NCBI GenBank assembly: GCA_016208645.1
Contig: JACQXP010000125.1
Location: 1 to 36,831 of the forward strand
Reading direction: 5' to 3'
Length of the DNA stretch: 36,831 nucleotides
Source of the DNA: Candidatus Methylomirabilota bacterium
GTDB lineage: Bacteria > Methylomirabilota > Methylomirabilia > Methylomirabilales > 2-02-FULL-66-22
Positions within the stretch are counted from its first letter, which is position 1, and every line of letters begins with the position of its first letter. The translations under genes were made by a program, and so were the position numbers. The notes below the pieces were generated by a model. It ran no database searches, was not told the origin of the DNA, and saw only the letters and a program-made list of their open reading frames with translations. Shown here piece after piece: positions 24,672 through 32,680 of the stretch.

Positions 24672-24750
24672 GATTTTTGATTTGTGATTGTGGATTTGCG
24701 ATTGACACCCCAATCCTCAATCATCAATCATCAATCGGCAATCATAAATC
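24672..24750. repeat. Inverted GATTTG / CAATCATCAAT word repeat (family E, copy 3)
   Basis: Left arm about 24672-24704 (GATTTTTGATTTG, TGATTGTGGATTTG, CGATTG). Right arm about 24711-24750 (CAATCCTCAATCATCAATCA then TCAATCGGCAATC). The loop is only a few bases. Its right arm is nearly identical to that of 23416-23447. Confidence 0.8.
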
Positions 24751-24811
24751 CCTCTGCCGGGAAGATGTGGCCGGGCGGCCGGATTGTCAAGGGCGCCGCC
24801 GGGGAGCGGGA

Positions 24812-25594
24812 TCAGAAGGGCACGCCAGGCGCCGTGCAGATCTGAAACCGGACGCCGATGGGGCGGTACATCATCGGGGGCCACCATGGCCGGGGCAGGA
24901 TCCCATCGTGGAGGGCCCAGCTTCGCCCGCGGATGCTGGCGCCTGCGGCCGGTGTTCGGAAGGGAGTTCGCCCGTCCAGCCGCGCCTCCAGCTCTCCGCC
25001 CGGCAGGAATCCCCGGTGGAGGACTTCCAGCCGCTCCTGACCGGCGAGGTAAGCGAACCCGTGGCGCTCGTAGATGAGGGCGTTGTGGTAGAAAAAAGCC
25101 TCCAGGACCAGGGCCGGCTTCTCCAGGCGCGCCGCGAACGCCTCGATCCGGTCCAGCGTGGATCGAAGCATCCGAAGGCCCGGGCGGATCTGCCCCGGCG
25201 TCAACCCGGCCCGCATGGCGGATTCCTCCTCCCGCAGGTTCCGGGACCGCGCGCCCAGCTCCGTGATCCTTCCCTCGTCATCCAGATCTATGCCAAAGCG
25301 CGGGCCCTCGGGATCATTCAGGATGATCCAGGTGATCAGGAGACTCCCGTACCGGCTCTCGTCCAGCTTCAGGAAGAACGCCGGGTCGAGGGCATCGGCC
25401 CGATGTTTGATGCTGAGCCGGACCGAGGCCTTATCGGGTGGAGCCTCCAGGCTGGCGAGCTGTCTTCCCTGGGGGTCGGTGAAGGTGAGCGGGTCGAGCC
25501 CGAAGCGCTCATAGAACGACGAGGGGATGATGGAGAGATAGCACCGATCGCGCTCCACAGCGGGGAGGGCGTTGATCTGGCGCAGGCTGATCAC
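24812..25594 (-). CDS. Conserved-looking protein of unrecognised family
   Basis: I do not recognise this 260-residue soluble protein. It begins at a GTG (MISLRQINALPAVERDRCYL) 23 bases after the PAP2 stop codon. There is no signal peptide or membrane segment. The middle is rich in charged residues, with phrases such as IPSSFYERFGLDPLTFTD, VRLSIKHRADA, LDESRYGSLLITWIILNDPE and IDLDDEGRITELGARS. The C-terminal third contains EAFFYHNALIYERHGFAYLA and RLEVLHRGFLPGGEL. The second of these recalls the end of GNAT acetyltransferases, but no acetyl-CoA motif is visible. Frame bias and position at the end of an envelope glycosylation run support a real gene. The start could lie a few codons upstream. 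Confidence 0.7.
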   Translation of the reverse strand: MISLRQINALPAVERDRCYLSIIPSSFYERFGLDPLTFTDPQGRQLASLEAPPDKASVRLSIKHRADALDPAFFLKLDESRYGSLLITWIILNDPEGPRFGIDLDDEGRITELGARSRNLREEESAMRAGLTPGQIRPGLRMLRSTLDRIEAFAARLEKPALVLEAFFYHNALIYERHGFAYLAGQERLEVLHRGFLPGGELEARLDGRTPFRTPAAGASIRGRSWALHDGILPRPWWPPMMYRPIGVRFQICTAPGVPF

Positions 25595-25617
25595 CGCGCG
25601 TGGGCTCCGCCAGGGGA

Positions 25618-26205
25618 TCAGCCCGCCTCGCTCGGTGCTGGCCCGCGACCCGCGTTGGACCAGCCGGGCCAGGCGCGGGCGACGCAGGAGTAAGCGAGCC
25701 ACCCGATGCCGGCGCCCCAGAGGGCTCCGGCCAGGACGTCCGCCGGATAGTGGACGCCCACGTACACCCGGGAATAGGCCACCCCGGCCGCCAGGACGAA
25801 GAGGGCCCACCGCCAGCGGCGGAAGCCCAGCCATCCGACCGTGGCCACGGCAAACATGTTGCTGGCGTGGTTGGATGGCAAGGAGAAGGACCGGGTACAG
25901 CCGACCAGCACATGGACGTCGGGGATCACGTGACACGGCCGGATTCGTTGGAAGCCGGCCTTGATCAGGTTGGCACCCAGGTCGGAGAGGGCCACGGCCG
26001 CCACGGCCACGGCCAGCAGGACCCACATCCGTCGCCCGCCCCACACCATCAACAGGAGAATCCCCACGGCCGCAGGCAGGAGGGCGTAGCGCTTCGTGCT
26101 CAGGATCGGCATCAGGATATCGAAGAGCGGATTCTGGAGGGTCTGGTTGATCAGCAGAAAACCCCAGGCATCCAGAGCCCGGAGGCCCGACAAGAGGTTC
26201 GGCAT
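25618..26205 (-). CDS. PAP2-family membrane phosphatase
   Basis: This 195-residue integral membrane protein has all three PAP2 motifs: KAGFQRIRP (KX6RP), PSNHASN (PSGH-like) and SRVYVGVHYPADVLAG (SRX5HX3D). About five hydrophobic segments flank them. The family removes phosphate from lipid pyrophosphates, lipid A or undecaprenyl pyrophosphate outside the membrane. The gene follows the flippase-like gene by eight bases, suggesting work on a lipid-linked sugar or lipid A. The start MPNLLSGLRALDAWGFLL is the first ATG before TM1. Confidence 0.92.
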   Translation of the reverse strand: MPNLLSGLRALDAWGFLLINQTLQNPLFDILMPILSTKRYALLPAAVGILLLMVWGGRRMWVLLAVAVAAVALSDLGANLIKAGFQRIRPCHVIPDVHVLVGCTRSFSLPSNHASNMFAVATVGWLGFRRWRWALFVLAAGVAYSRVYVGVHYPADVLAGALWGAGIGWLAYSCVARAWPGWSNAGRGPAPSEAG

Positions 26206-26213
26206 CGTCCGGC

Positions 26214-27191
26214 TCAGGTGTCCACCCGCTTGGTGGAATGCGCGTTGACGAGAAAGGCCAGGCCGCCCAGGCCGCTGACCACCAGCGTCAGGGAGAACCA
26301 GGCCAGCGACATGGTGAGGGCGGTGGCCGCGTCCACGCCGACCTTGGCGAAGAAGTAGACGGCGCCTCCCTCGCGCACGCCGAGCCCGGCCACCGATACG
26401 GGCAGCATGGCCACGACAGTGATCAGAGGGACGTACAGGAAGAAGTAGGCGATGGGCACCCCCAGGTTGAGGCCGGCGCCGATGAGGTAGTAGGTGACGA
26501 TGATCAGGGCCTGGAGCACGGTCGAGAGGAGGACGGCCTGCCACAGCGCCCAGTGATGTCCCCGATAGCGGTGGAGCGCGTCCACCAGGCCCTGCAGCTT
26601 GGCCTGGAACCGCGCCAGGCCCACGAGCCGCAAGAGGCCCGAGGCGCGCTCTTTCACGCGATCATGGAGGAGCACGGCGATGGTCAGGCCGAATGCCGCA
26701 GCCACCGCCAGGATCATGACGGCGACCTGGGGGTCGCGGATCCGGCCGTAGGCCAATGCCAGGGCACCCAGGGCAATGGCAATCAGGGCGGCAAAGCCGG
26801 ACAGGCGATCCACCAGGATCGAGGCGATGGACGCATCGTGTCCCCGGGTGATTTTGTAGATGGCGTAACCCCGGACAATATCACCACCAACCAGGGTCGG
26901 CAGGAACAGATTGAAGAAGGCCCCCTCGAAATAGACGAGCGTGAGGCGCCAGAAGGGCAGGCGAATCCCCTCAGCCAAAAGCAGGCGTTGCCAGCGGATC
27001 GTGCTGATGAGATAGCCCAGGGCATACAGACCCAGGCATCCCAGGAAGACCTTCAGGGGCAGCGCCTGGAGGGTGCGGAGGAATGTCGCGCGGTCCGCGC
27101 GCCAGAAAAGCACCGCCAGGAGCAGGCCGCTCATCAGGAGCTTGCCTAGAAATATGAGGCGGCCTTTCCCTCGCGGCGCCTGGGGGTCCAT
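26214..27191 (-). CDS. Flippase-like/LPG-synthase transmembrane-domain protein (UPF0104)
   Basis: This 325-residue protein with about eight hydrophobic helices belongs to the lysylphosphatidylglycerol synthase transmembrane family (AglD/MprF-like N-domain, without the soluble synthase). It shows STIRWQRLLLAEGI, FFNLFLPTLVGGDIVRGYAI, ILVDRLSGFAALI and LPVSVAGLGVREGGAVYFF. Such proteins are proposed to flip or handle lipid-linked sugars. It overlaps the preceding glycosyltransferase stop (TGATG), so the pair is coupled. Function in this genome is inferred from the neighbours. Confidence 0.88.
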   Translation of the reverse strand: MDPQAPRGKGRLIFLGKLLMSGLLLAVLFWRADRATFLRTLQALPLKVFLGCLGLYALGYLISTIRWQRLLLAEGIRLPFWRLTLVYFEGAFFNLFLPTLVGGDIVRGYAIYKITRGHDASIASILVDRLSGFAALIAIALGALALAYGRIRDPQVAVMILAVAAAFGLTIAVLLHDRVKERASGLLRLVGLARFQAKLQGLVDALHRYRGHHWALWQAVLLSTVLQALIIVTYYLIGAGLNLGVPIAYFFLYVPLITVVAMLPVSVAGLGVREGGAVYFFAKVGVDAATALTMSLAWFSLTLVVSGLGGLAFLVNAHSTKRVDT

Positions 27192-28162
27192 CAGGCCTCC
27201 CGGCCGGGATGGCCCAGGACGCGCTTGACCATGTAGATCGGCTTGCGCTGGGACTCGTGGTACACCCGGACGAGCAGCTCGCCCAGGAGCCCCATCACGA
27301 TGAGCTGCACCCCGACGAGGATGAGCAGGATCCCCAGGAACAAGAGGGGGCGTCCCCCGATCTGGGCGCCGAACGCGAGCTTGAGCACGCTGAGATAGCC
27401 GCCGATCGCGAATCCGACGCCGGCCGCGCAGATCCCCAGGAGGCCGAAGACCTGGATGGGTTTCGTGGCGAAGCTCAGCAGGAATTTGACCGTGATGAGA
27501 TCCAGGATGACCCGCAGCGTTCGGAAGATGCCGTACTTGGAGCGGCCGAAGCGCCGCGCCCGATGGTGCGTCTCCACCTCGGTCAGGCTGATTCCCATCC
27601 AGCTGGCGATGGCCGGGATGAAGCGGTGCATCTCGCCGTACAGGCGGAGGTGCTCCACGACCTCCCGCCGGTAGGCCTTGAGGGTGCAGCCGTAGTCGTG
27701 CAGGCGGATGCCGGTGACCAGGGAGATGAGCCAGTTGGCCAGCATGGAGGGGAGCCGCCGGCTCAGGAACGGGTCCTGCCGTCTCCGCCGCCAGCCACTG
27801 ACCACGTCGAAATCCTTGGCCAGGGCGAGGAGCCGCGGAATGTCGGCCGGATCGTTCTGCAAATCCCCGTCCAGGGTGACGATCACGTCGCCCCGGGCGT
27901 GGTCGAACCCGGCGGACATGGCGGCCGTCTGGCCGAAGTTCCGCCGCAGGCCCACCAGCACCCAGCGGGGGTCCTGGGCGCGCACGTTCTCCAGCCGGGT
28001 CCACGTTCCATCCGTGGACCCATCATCCACCGCGACGACCTCGTAGGCGATCCCGTGGGGGTCCAGGGCCTGCCGGATCTCCTCGGCGAGGAGCGGGACG
28101 TTGTCTTCCTCGTTGAAGACGGGAATCACGATGGAGAGGGTCGGTCGGACGTCAGTCGCCAC
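27191..28162 (-). CDS. GT2 polyprenyl-phosphate sugar transferase (DPM1/ArnC-like)
   Basis: This 323-residue family 2 glycosyltransferase has LSIVIPVFNEEDNVPLL at the start, VDDGSTDGT, LRRNFGQTAAMSAGFDHA, the metal-binding DGDLQNDP, and GRSKYGIFRTLRVI. Two transmembrane helices follow at about residues 230-300. This architecture is that of dolichyl/undecaprenyl-phosphate sugar synthases such as ArnC and GtrB, which make the lipid-linked donor used by ArnT/PMT-type enzymes like the gene upstream. The GTG start has GAGGAGGAC before it. Sugar identity cannot be read from sequence. Confidence 0.93.
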   Translation of the reverse strand: MATDVRPTLSIVIPVFNEEDNVPLLAEEIRQALDPHGIAYEVVAVDDGSTDGTWTRLENVRAQDPRWVLVGLRRNFGQTAAMSAGFDHARGDVIVTLDGDLQNDPADIPRLLALAKDFDVVSGWRRRRQDPFLSRRLPSMLANWLISLVTGIRLHDYGCTLKAYRREVVEHLRLYGEMHRFIPAIASWMGISLTEVETHHRARRFGRSKYGIFRTLRVILDLITVKFLLSFATKPIQVFGLLGICAAGVGFAIGGYLSVLKLAFGAQIGGRPLLFLGILLILVGVQLIVMGLLGELLVRVYHESQRKPIYMVKRVLGHPGREA

Positions 28163-28200
28163 GAGTCCTCCTCGAGGCCGTAAGACTCAAACCATAGCAA

Positions 28201-28229
28201 CCGCAGATGAACGCAAATGAACGCAGATG
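28201..28229. repeat. GCAAATGAAC-word arm (family C, copy 2)
   Basis: This matches the left arm of 15089-15117 at 25 of 29 bases, with TTCTCT after both. Its own right arm is missing, so it looks like a half element. It lies directly beside a family D inverted repeat. Confidence 0.8.
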
Positions 28230-28252
28230 ATTCTCTGGGGGGGTCCAAACCC

Positions 28253-28319
28253 AAAAACTGACAACCGACAACTGACAATCTGGCAATGATCCGTTGTCGG
28301 TTGTCCGTTGTCCGTTTTT
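28253..28319. repeat. Inverted GACAACCGACAA-word repeat (family D, copy 2)
   Basis: Arms 28253-28278 and 28294-28319 are 26 bases, complementary at 23 positions, with a 15-base loop. Each arm has three words of about seven bases (CTGACAA / CCGACAA). It ends nine bases before the stop codon of the next minus-strand gene and so could also fold at that mRNA's 3' end. Confidence 0.85.
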
Positions 28320-28328
28320 CATTGCCAA

Positions 28329-29822
28329 TCAGTACCCGGTGAATGCCCGGGGCGGGAATCCCCGGAAATCCCGGCCCCAGTAGATCGAGAAATCGCGCAG
28401 GGGCTTCCCCCGGTGCAGGATGGGGACCACCCGTACCCGCTCCACCTGCTGGAAGGCGCTGCGCAGTTCCCCCGGCGGTTCGCCGGACCCGTACGTCACG
28501 AAGAGGCCGTCCCGTCCCCGCAATTCGTCCCAGCCCCCCCACAGATCGTACTGGTTCATCCGGCGGCCCAGGTTGGCGTTGAATACCTGGGGATGGCCCT
28601 CCACGTAGAATGCCAGTTCGCTGGCGATCTGGTAACGGTCGCTGACCAGAAACGGTGGCTGGGGCACGCTGCGCATCTGGTCGCGCACCGCGCGTCCCAG
28701 CTCGGGCCAGCCGCGCAGTCGCTTGCTGACCAGGTCCACTGCCGCCGGGACCCGAGCGCCGAACAGCCCCAGGACGTCGGGAAAGAGCGCCACGGGGAGC
28801 AGCAGGGCCGGCAGGATTATAGAAGCACGCAGCAGGCCGTTCAAGCGTCTCGTCGTCTGGCGGTGTTCCCCCCACCTCGGCCAGGTCTCGCTCCAGCCGG
28901 CGGCCGCCACCGCAGCGGTGAGGTAGGCATGCGCCGCCCAGTTGGCCTGGACCTTCGTCGCGAAGCTCCAGGCCTGGAAGAAGAGGAAGACGGGGGCCGA
29001 GAAACAGGCCAGCAACAGGAGGTCGTCCCGCGACTGACGGAGACCCTCCTGCCAGGCCCAGGCTACCGCCAGGAGCATGAGCACGAAGAGGAAGGGCGAC
29101 ACCACGCCGAGCTGCGTCCCCAGAAACTCCGGGCCCCCGAGCAGCGAGGAGCCAATGTCCCACTGTGAGCCACTCCCCGCCTGGACCAGGACGTGGCGAC
29201 CCGACAACCAGCTGTGCCGGGCATTCCAGACGACGACCGGGCTGAAGATCAGGAGGCCCAGGCAGGCAGCCTCGTAGGGTTCCCGGCGGCGGAGCCACGG
29301 ACGCAGCCGGGGCGAGGCCAGCAGCCACAGGAGGACACAGGGCAGGAGCATGAGCATGGTGTACTTGCTGAGCAGACCGAAGCCGAAGGCGATTCCGGCG
29401 CCGTACCAGGCCGCCTGGCTGCGGCGGCGCACGGCGTGACAGAGGCACAGGCTTGCCAGGCCCCAGAAGAACACGAACGGCGGATCAATGGTCATCAGGA
29501 AGGAGCCGGCCGCGTACAGCGGCATCAGGCTGAGGAACACGACGCTCAGGAAGGCGGCGCGCTCGCTCTGGAAGATCCGTCGCGTCAGGACATAGGCGAT
29601 TCCGGCCAGGGCGGTCCCCAGCAGCACCGCCGGCAGGCGCACCCAGAATTCCGTGTGGCCACCCAGGCGGGTGCTGATCCCGATGAGGAATGCCACCAGG
29701 GGACCCTTGCTGTAATAGCTCCAGTCCGGGCGGCGAGACCACTCCCAGTAGTGGGCCTCGTCGGGGGCGAGTGGCCAGCGGCTCTCACGCGGCAGAGGCT
29801 CCGGCCCCGGCGGGGGAAGGAA
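28329..29822 (-). CDS. ArnT/PMT-like membrane glycosyltransferase, 5' end missing
   Basis: This GT39/GT83-type enzyme uses a polyprenyl-phosphate sugar to glycosylate lipid A or protein on the periplasmic face. The frame is open to 29822 (497 codons). It contains the catalytic acidic motif PDEAHYWEWSRRPDWSYYSK, followed by GPLVAFLIGISTRLGG, VRLPAVLLGTALAGIAYVL, many hydrophobic helices, and a soluble C-terminal part (DRYQIASELAFYVEGHPQ). Homologues have a first transmembrane helix before PDEAHYW. Here a TAG at 29823-29825 lies about 20 codons before the motif, and no ATG, GTG or TTG precedes it. The first available GTG (29696) would remove the catalytic Asp-Glu. The upstream DNA is a word-repeat element (29822-29894). 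The gene is therefore probably truncated, or uses an unusual start. Confidence 0.82.
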   Translation of the reverse strand, partial: FLPPPGPEPLPRESRWPLAPDEAHYWEWSRRPDWSYYSKGPLVAFLIGISTRLGGHTEFWVRLPAVLLGTALAGIAYVLTRRIFQSERAAFLSVVFLSLMPLYAAGSFLMTIDPPFVFFWGLASLCLCHAVRRRSQAAWYGAGIAFGFGLLSKYTMLMLLPCVLLWLLASPRLRPWLRRREPYEAACLGLLIFSPVVVWNARHSWLSGRHVLVQAGSGSQWDIGSSLLGGPEFLGTQLGVVSPFLFVLMLLAVAWAWQEGLRQSRDDLLLLACFSAPVFLFFQAWSFATKVQANWAAHAYLTAAVAAAGWSETWPRWGEHRQTTRRLNGLLRASIILPALLLPVALFPDVLGLFGARVPAAVDLVSKRLRGWPELGRAVRDQMRSVPQPPFLVSDRYQIASELAFYVEGHPQVFNANLGRRMNQYDLWGGWDELRGRDGLFVTYGSGEPPGELRSAFQQVERVRVVPILHRGKPLRDFSIYWGRDFRGFPPRAFTGY

Positions 29823-29894
29823 CTACGAATAACGAATAACGAATGACGAATATCGAAGTCAAAAATTCGTAATTCGTAATTCGTAATTCGAAAT
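29822..29894. repeat. Inverted ACGAATA / TAATTCG word repeat (family B)
   Basis: Left arm about 29822-29856 has five words of ACGAATA / ACGAATG type. Right arm about 29865-29894 is four copies of TTCGTAA. The loop is about eight bases. It sits exactly where the N-terminal codons of the glycosyltransferase should be, and ends 15 bases before the purE stop. Confidence 0.8.
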
Positions 29895-29909
29895 TGCGTT
29901 GCGATCGCA

Positions 29910-30449
29910 TCAGGCGGGCTCCGGCTGGATCTGCCGATCCTTGGTGGCGACCTCGGCGGCCATGCGAGCGCGGTAGTCGGCCAACTTCCGCTTGAGATGG
30001 GCATCCGACAGCGCCAGGATCTGGACGGCCAGCAGGGCCGCGTTGCGCGCGCCGGCCCGCCCGATCGACACGCTGGCGACTGGCACCCCGCCGGGCATCT
30101 GCACCGTGGAGAGCAGGGCGTCCAGGCCGCTCAGCGGGCCGGAATCCATCGGCACGCCGATCACCGGCAGCGTCACGTGGGCAGCCAGGACGCCGGCCAG
30201 GTGCGCCGCGCCGCCGGCCCCGGCGATCAGGACCCGGATCCCGCGTCCCTCGGCCTCGCCGGCGTAGCGGGTGAGCCGGTCCGGGGTCCGATGCGCCGAG
30301 CAGATCCGCAGCTCGTGAGGGACGCCGAATTCCTCCAGGATCTTGCCCGCCTCCTGCATGGTGGGGAGATCCGAGTCACTGCCCATCAGGATCCCCACCC
30401 GTGGCGCTCGGCCGGCCGGCAAGGCGGACTTCGCTCGCTTGCGTGTCAT
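29910..30449 (-). CDS. purE: PurE, N5-CAIR mutase
   Basis: PurE converts N5-carboxyaminoimidazole ribonucleotide to CAIR in purine synthesis. The 179-residue class I protein has VGILMGSDSDLPTM, ICSAHRTPDRL, IAGAGGAAHLAGVLAAH and STVQMPGGVPVASVSIGRAG. A charged tail of about 15 residues follows the core. The start ATG has a G-rich site upstream. No purK is adjacent; purD and purH lie upstream on the same strand. Confidence 0.96.
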   Translation of the reverse strand: MTRKRAKSALPAGRAPRVGILMGSDSDLPTMQEAGKILEEFGVPHELRICSAHRTPDRLTRYAGEAEGRGIRVLIAGAGGAAHLAGVLAAHVTLPVIGVPMDSGPLSGLDALLSTVQMPGGVPVASVSIGRAGARNAALLAVQILALSDAHLKRKLADYRARMAAEVATKDRQIQPEPA

Positions 30450-30462
30450 ACACCCCCGTCCT

Positions 30463-30531
30463 CAATTTTGGATTTCGGATTGCGGATTTCGGATTGAAAT
30501 TCGAAATCTGAAATTCGACATTCGAAATTTG
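30463..30531. repeat. Mixed GGATTTC / ATTCGAAA word repeat between purD and purE
   Basis: 30463-30496 is a family E array (TTTTGGATTTC, GGATTGCGGATTTC, GGATTG). 30497-30531 is a family B array (AAATTCGAAATC, TGAAATTCGAC, ATTCGAAATTTG). The halves are partly complementary, so this may be an inverted repeat whose arms have drifted into two word families. Confidence 0.65.
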
Positions 30532-30534
30532 CCG

Positions 30535-31812
30535 TCAGGCGGCCCGCCCCAGCCCCTTCCGGCCGATGTCGGTGCGATAGTGGGCCCCCTCCCACCGGAT
30601 CTTTTCCACGGCGCGATAGGCGCGGGCGATGGCATCGGGGACGTCCTTGCCCAGGGCGGTGACGCCCAGCACGCGTCCGCCGCTGGTGACCACCTTTCCG
30701 CCGGACAGCGCCGTCCCGGCATGGAAGACGACCACGTCCTTGAGGCGGGCGGCGGCACGCAGGCCACTGATCACTTTCCCCTTCTCATGGGCCCCCGGAT
30801 AGCCTCCCGACGCCATGACCACGCAGACGGCCGGCTCTGGTCGCCAGCGGATGTCCACCTCGTGCAGCCGGCGATCCACCACGGCCTCCAGGACCGGGAG
30901 GAGATCACTCTCCATGCGCACGAGCAGCGGCTGCGCCTCCGGGTCGCCGAAACGGGCGTTGAACTCCAGCGCCTTCGGCTCGCCACCCTTGATCATCAGG
31001 CCCGCGTACAGCACCCCGCGGTACGGGCGACCCTCGGCGGCCATGGCCTTGACCGTGGGGATCATGACCTGCTCCATGATCTTGCGGTGGACCTCGTCGG
31101 TGACCACGGGTGCCGGCGAGTAGGCCCCCATGCCACCCGTGTTGGGGCCCTTGTCGTCGTCGAAGACTGCCTTGTGATCCTGGGAAGAGGCCATGGGCAG
31201 CACGGTCTCTCCGTCGGTGAAGGCCAGGAACGACGCTTCCTCGCCGCACAAGAACTCCTCCACCACGACCTTCTCGCCGGCGTCCCCGAAGACGCGGTCC
31301 TCCATGATGATCTTGATGGCGTCCAGGGCCTCCTTCACCGTCTGGCAGACGATCGCCCCCTTGCCCGAGGCCAGCCCGTCGGCCTTGACCACGATGGGCG
31401 CGCCGACGTCCTGGATGTAGCGTTTGGCGTCCTCGACCCGGTAGAAGGTCTGGAAGAAGCCGGTGGGGATCTTGTACTTCTTCATGAGCCGCTTGGTGAA
31501 GACCTTGCTGCCCTCCAGGATGGCCGCCCGCTGGTTGGCCCCGAAGATCCGGAGGCCGCGGCTCTCGAATTCGTCCACGATGCCCAGCGTCAGGGGCAGT
31601 TCGGGACCGACCACCGTCAGGTCAATCCCCCGCTTGGCGGCGAAGTCGGCCAGCCGGCGCACCTCGGACGCGCCGAGGTCGGCGCATTCCGCCAGCTCGG
31701 CGATGCCGGCATTGCCGGGCGCGGCGAAGAGCTGCTTGATGCGCGGACTCTGCTTCAGTTTCCAGACCAGGGCGTGTTCCCGACCCCCGCTCCCTACCAC
31801 GAGCACTCGCAT
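30535..31812 (-). CDS. purD: PurD, phosphoribosylamine-glycine ligase
   Basis: PurD joins glycine to phosphoribosylamine with ATP, the second step of purine synthesis. The 425-residue ATP-grasp protein begins MRVLVVGSGGREHALVWKL and contains VVGPELPLTLGIVDEF, VVKADGLASGKGAIV, DDDKGPNTGGMGAYSP and LEFNARFGDPEAQPLL. ATG 31812 is preferred over the GTG six bases upstream, because GGAG then stands five bases ahead of it. It follows purH by 38 bases, so purH-purD-purE form a unit. Confidence 0.96.
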   Translation of the reverse strand: MRVLVVGSGGREHALVWKLKQSPRIKQLFAAPGNAGIAELAECADLGASEVRRLADFAAKRGIDLTVVGPELPLTLGIVDEFESRGLRIFGANQRAAILEGSKVFTKRLMKKYKIPTGFFQTFYRVEDAKRYIQDVGAPIVVKADGLASGKGAIVCQTVKEALDAIKIIMEDRVFGDAGEKVVVEEFLCGEEASFLAFTDGETVLPMASSQDHKAVFDDDKGPNTGGMGAYSPAPVVTDEVHRKIMEQVMIPTVKAMAAEGRPYRGVLYAGLMIKGGEPKALEFNARFGDPEAQPLLVRMESDLLPVLEAVVDRRLHEVDIRWRPEPAVCVVMASGGYPGAHEKGKVISGLRAAARLKDVVVFHAGTALSGGKVVTSGGRVLGVTALGKDVPDAIARAYRAVEKIRWEGAHYRTDIGRKGLGRAA

Positions 31813-32184
31813 GTTCACTCCGTTTCACCCGATGTGAAATGTGCCGGCCGTCAATGCCGGAAGTGACGGATGCCGGTGAAGACCATGGCCATTCCGTGCT
31901 CATCGGCGGCCGCGATGACCTCGGCGTCCCGGACCGACCCGCCGGGCTGAATCACAGCGGTCACCCGCGCCTCTGCAGCCGCGTCCACCCCGTCGCGGAA
32001 GGGGAAGAAGGCGTCGGAGGCCAGCGCCGTTCCCTGGGTGGGAAAGTTTGCCTTCATCCTGGCCAGCCTGGCGGAATCCACACGGCACATCTGGCCGGCG
32101 CCGATGCCGACGGTGGCACGCGCCGTGGCGAGGACGATCCTGCACCAGCATGCCCCCGCTGATCCGCCGCATTTCGAACCCGCT

Positions 32185-32217
32185 CATGGCTGATGGCTCA
32201 TGGCTGATGGCTGGTGG
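32185..32217. repeat. ATGGCTG-word array inside purH
   Basis: Four imperfect copies of ATGGCTG / ATGGCTC fill 33 bases (11 codons). They encode an insertion read as PPAISHEPSAM on the minus strand, between two conserved purH motifs where homologues are variable. It lies about 50 bases from the purH frameshift junction. Confidence 0.75.
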
Positions 32218-32680
32218 CATCTCGAGGAGGCGGAGATTCTTCCGATCCTTGAGAATGCCCAAGGCCTCGGCCGTGTATCCCGGGGCGACGACGGCCTCCA
32301 CGAAGGTGGAGGCGATCTCCCGGGCGGTGGCGGCGTCCAGCGGGCGGTTCGACCCCAGGACGCCTCCATAGGCAGAGACCGGGTCGGTGTCGCGCGCGCG
32401 GGTGTATGCCTGGACGAGTTCGGCTGCGGTCGCCACGCCGCAGGGGTTCGTGTGCTTGATGATGGCGACCACGGGCTCCCCCCATTCCTGGGCCAGCTCC
32501 CAGGCGGCGTGCAGGTCCATGAGGTTGTTGTAGGAGAGTTCCTTGCCCTGGAGCTGGCGGGCGGCGGCGATCCCGCCCTGCAGGGCCAGGTCCCGGTAGA
32601 AGGCCGCCCGCTGGTGCGGGTTCTCGCCGTAGCGCAGCTCCTGCACCTTCTCCAACCGGACGTGGAGGAGATGGGGAAAG

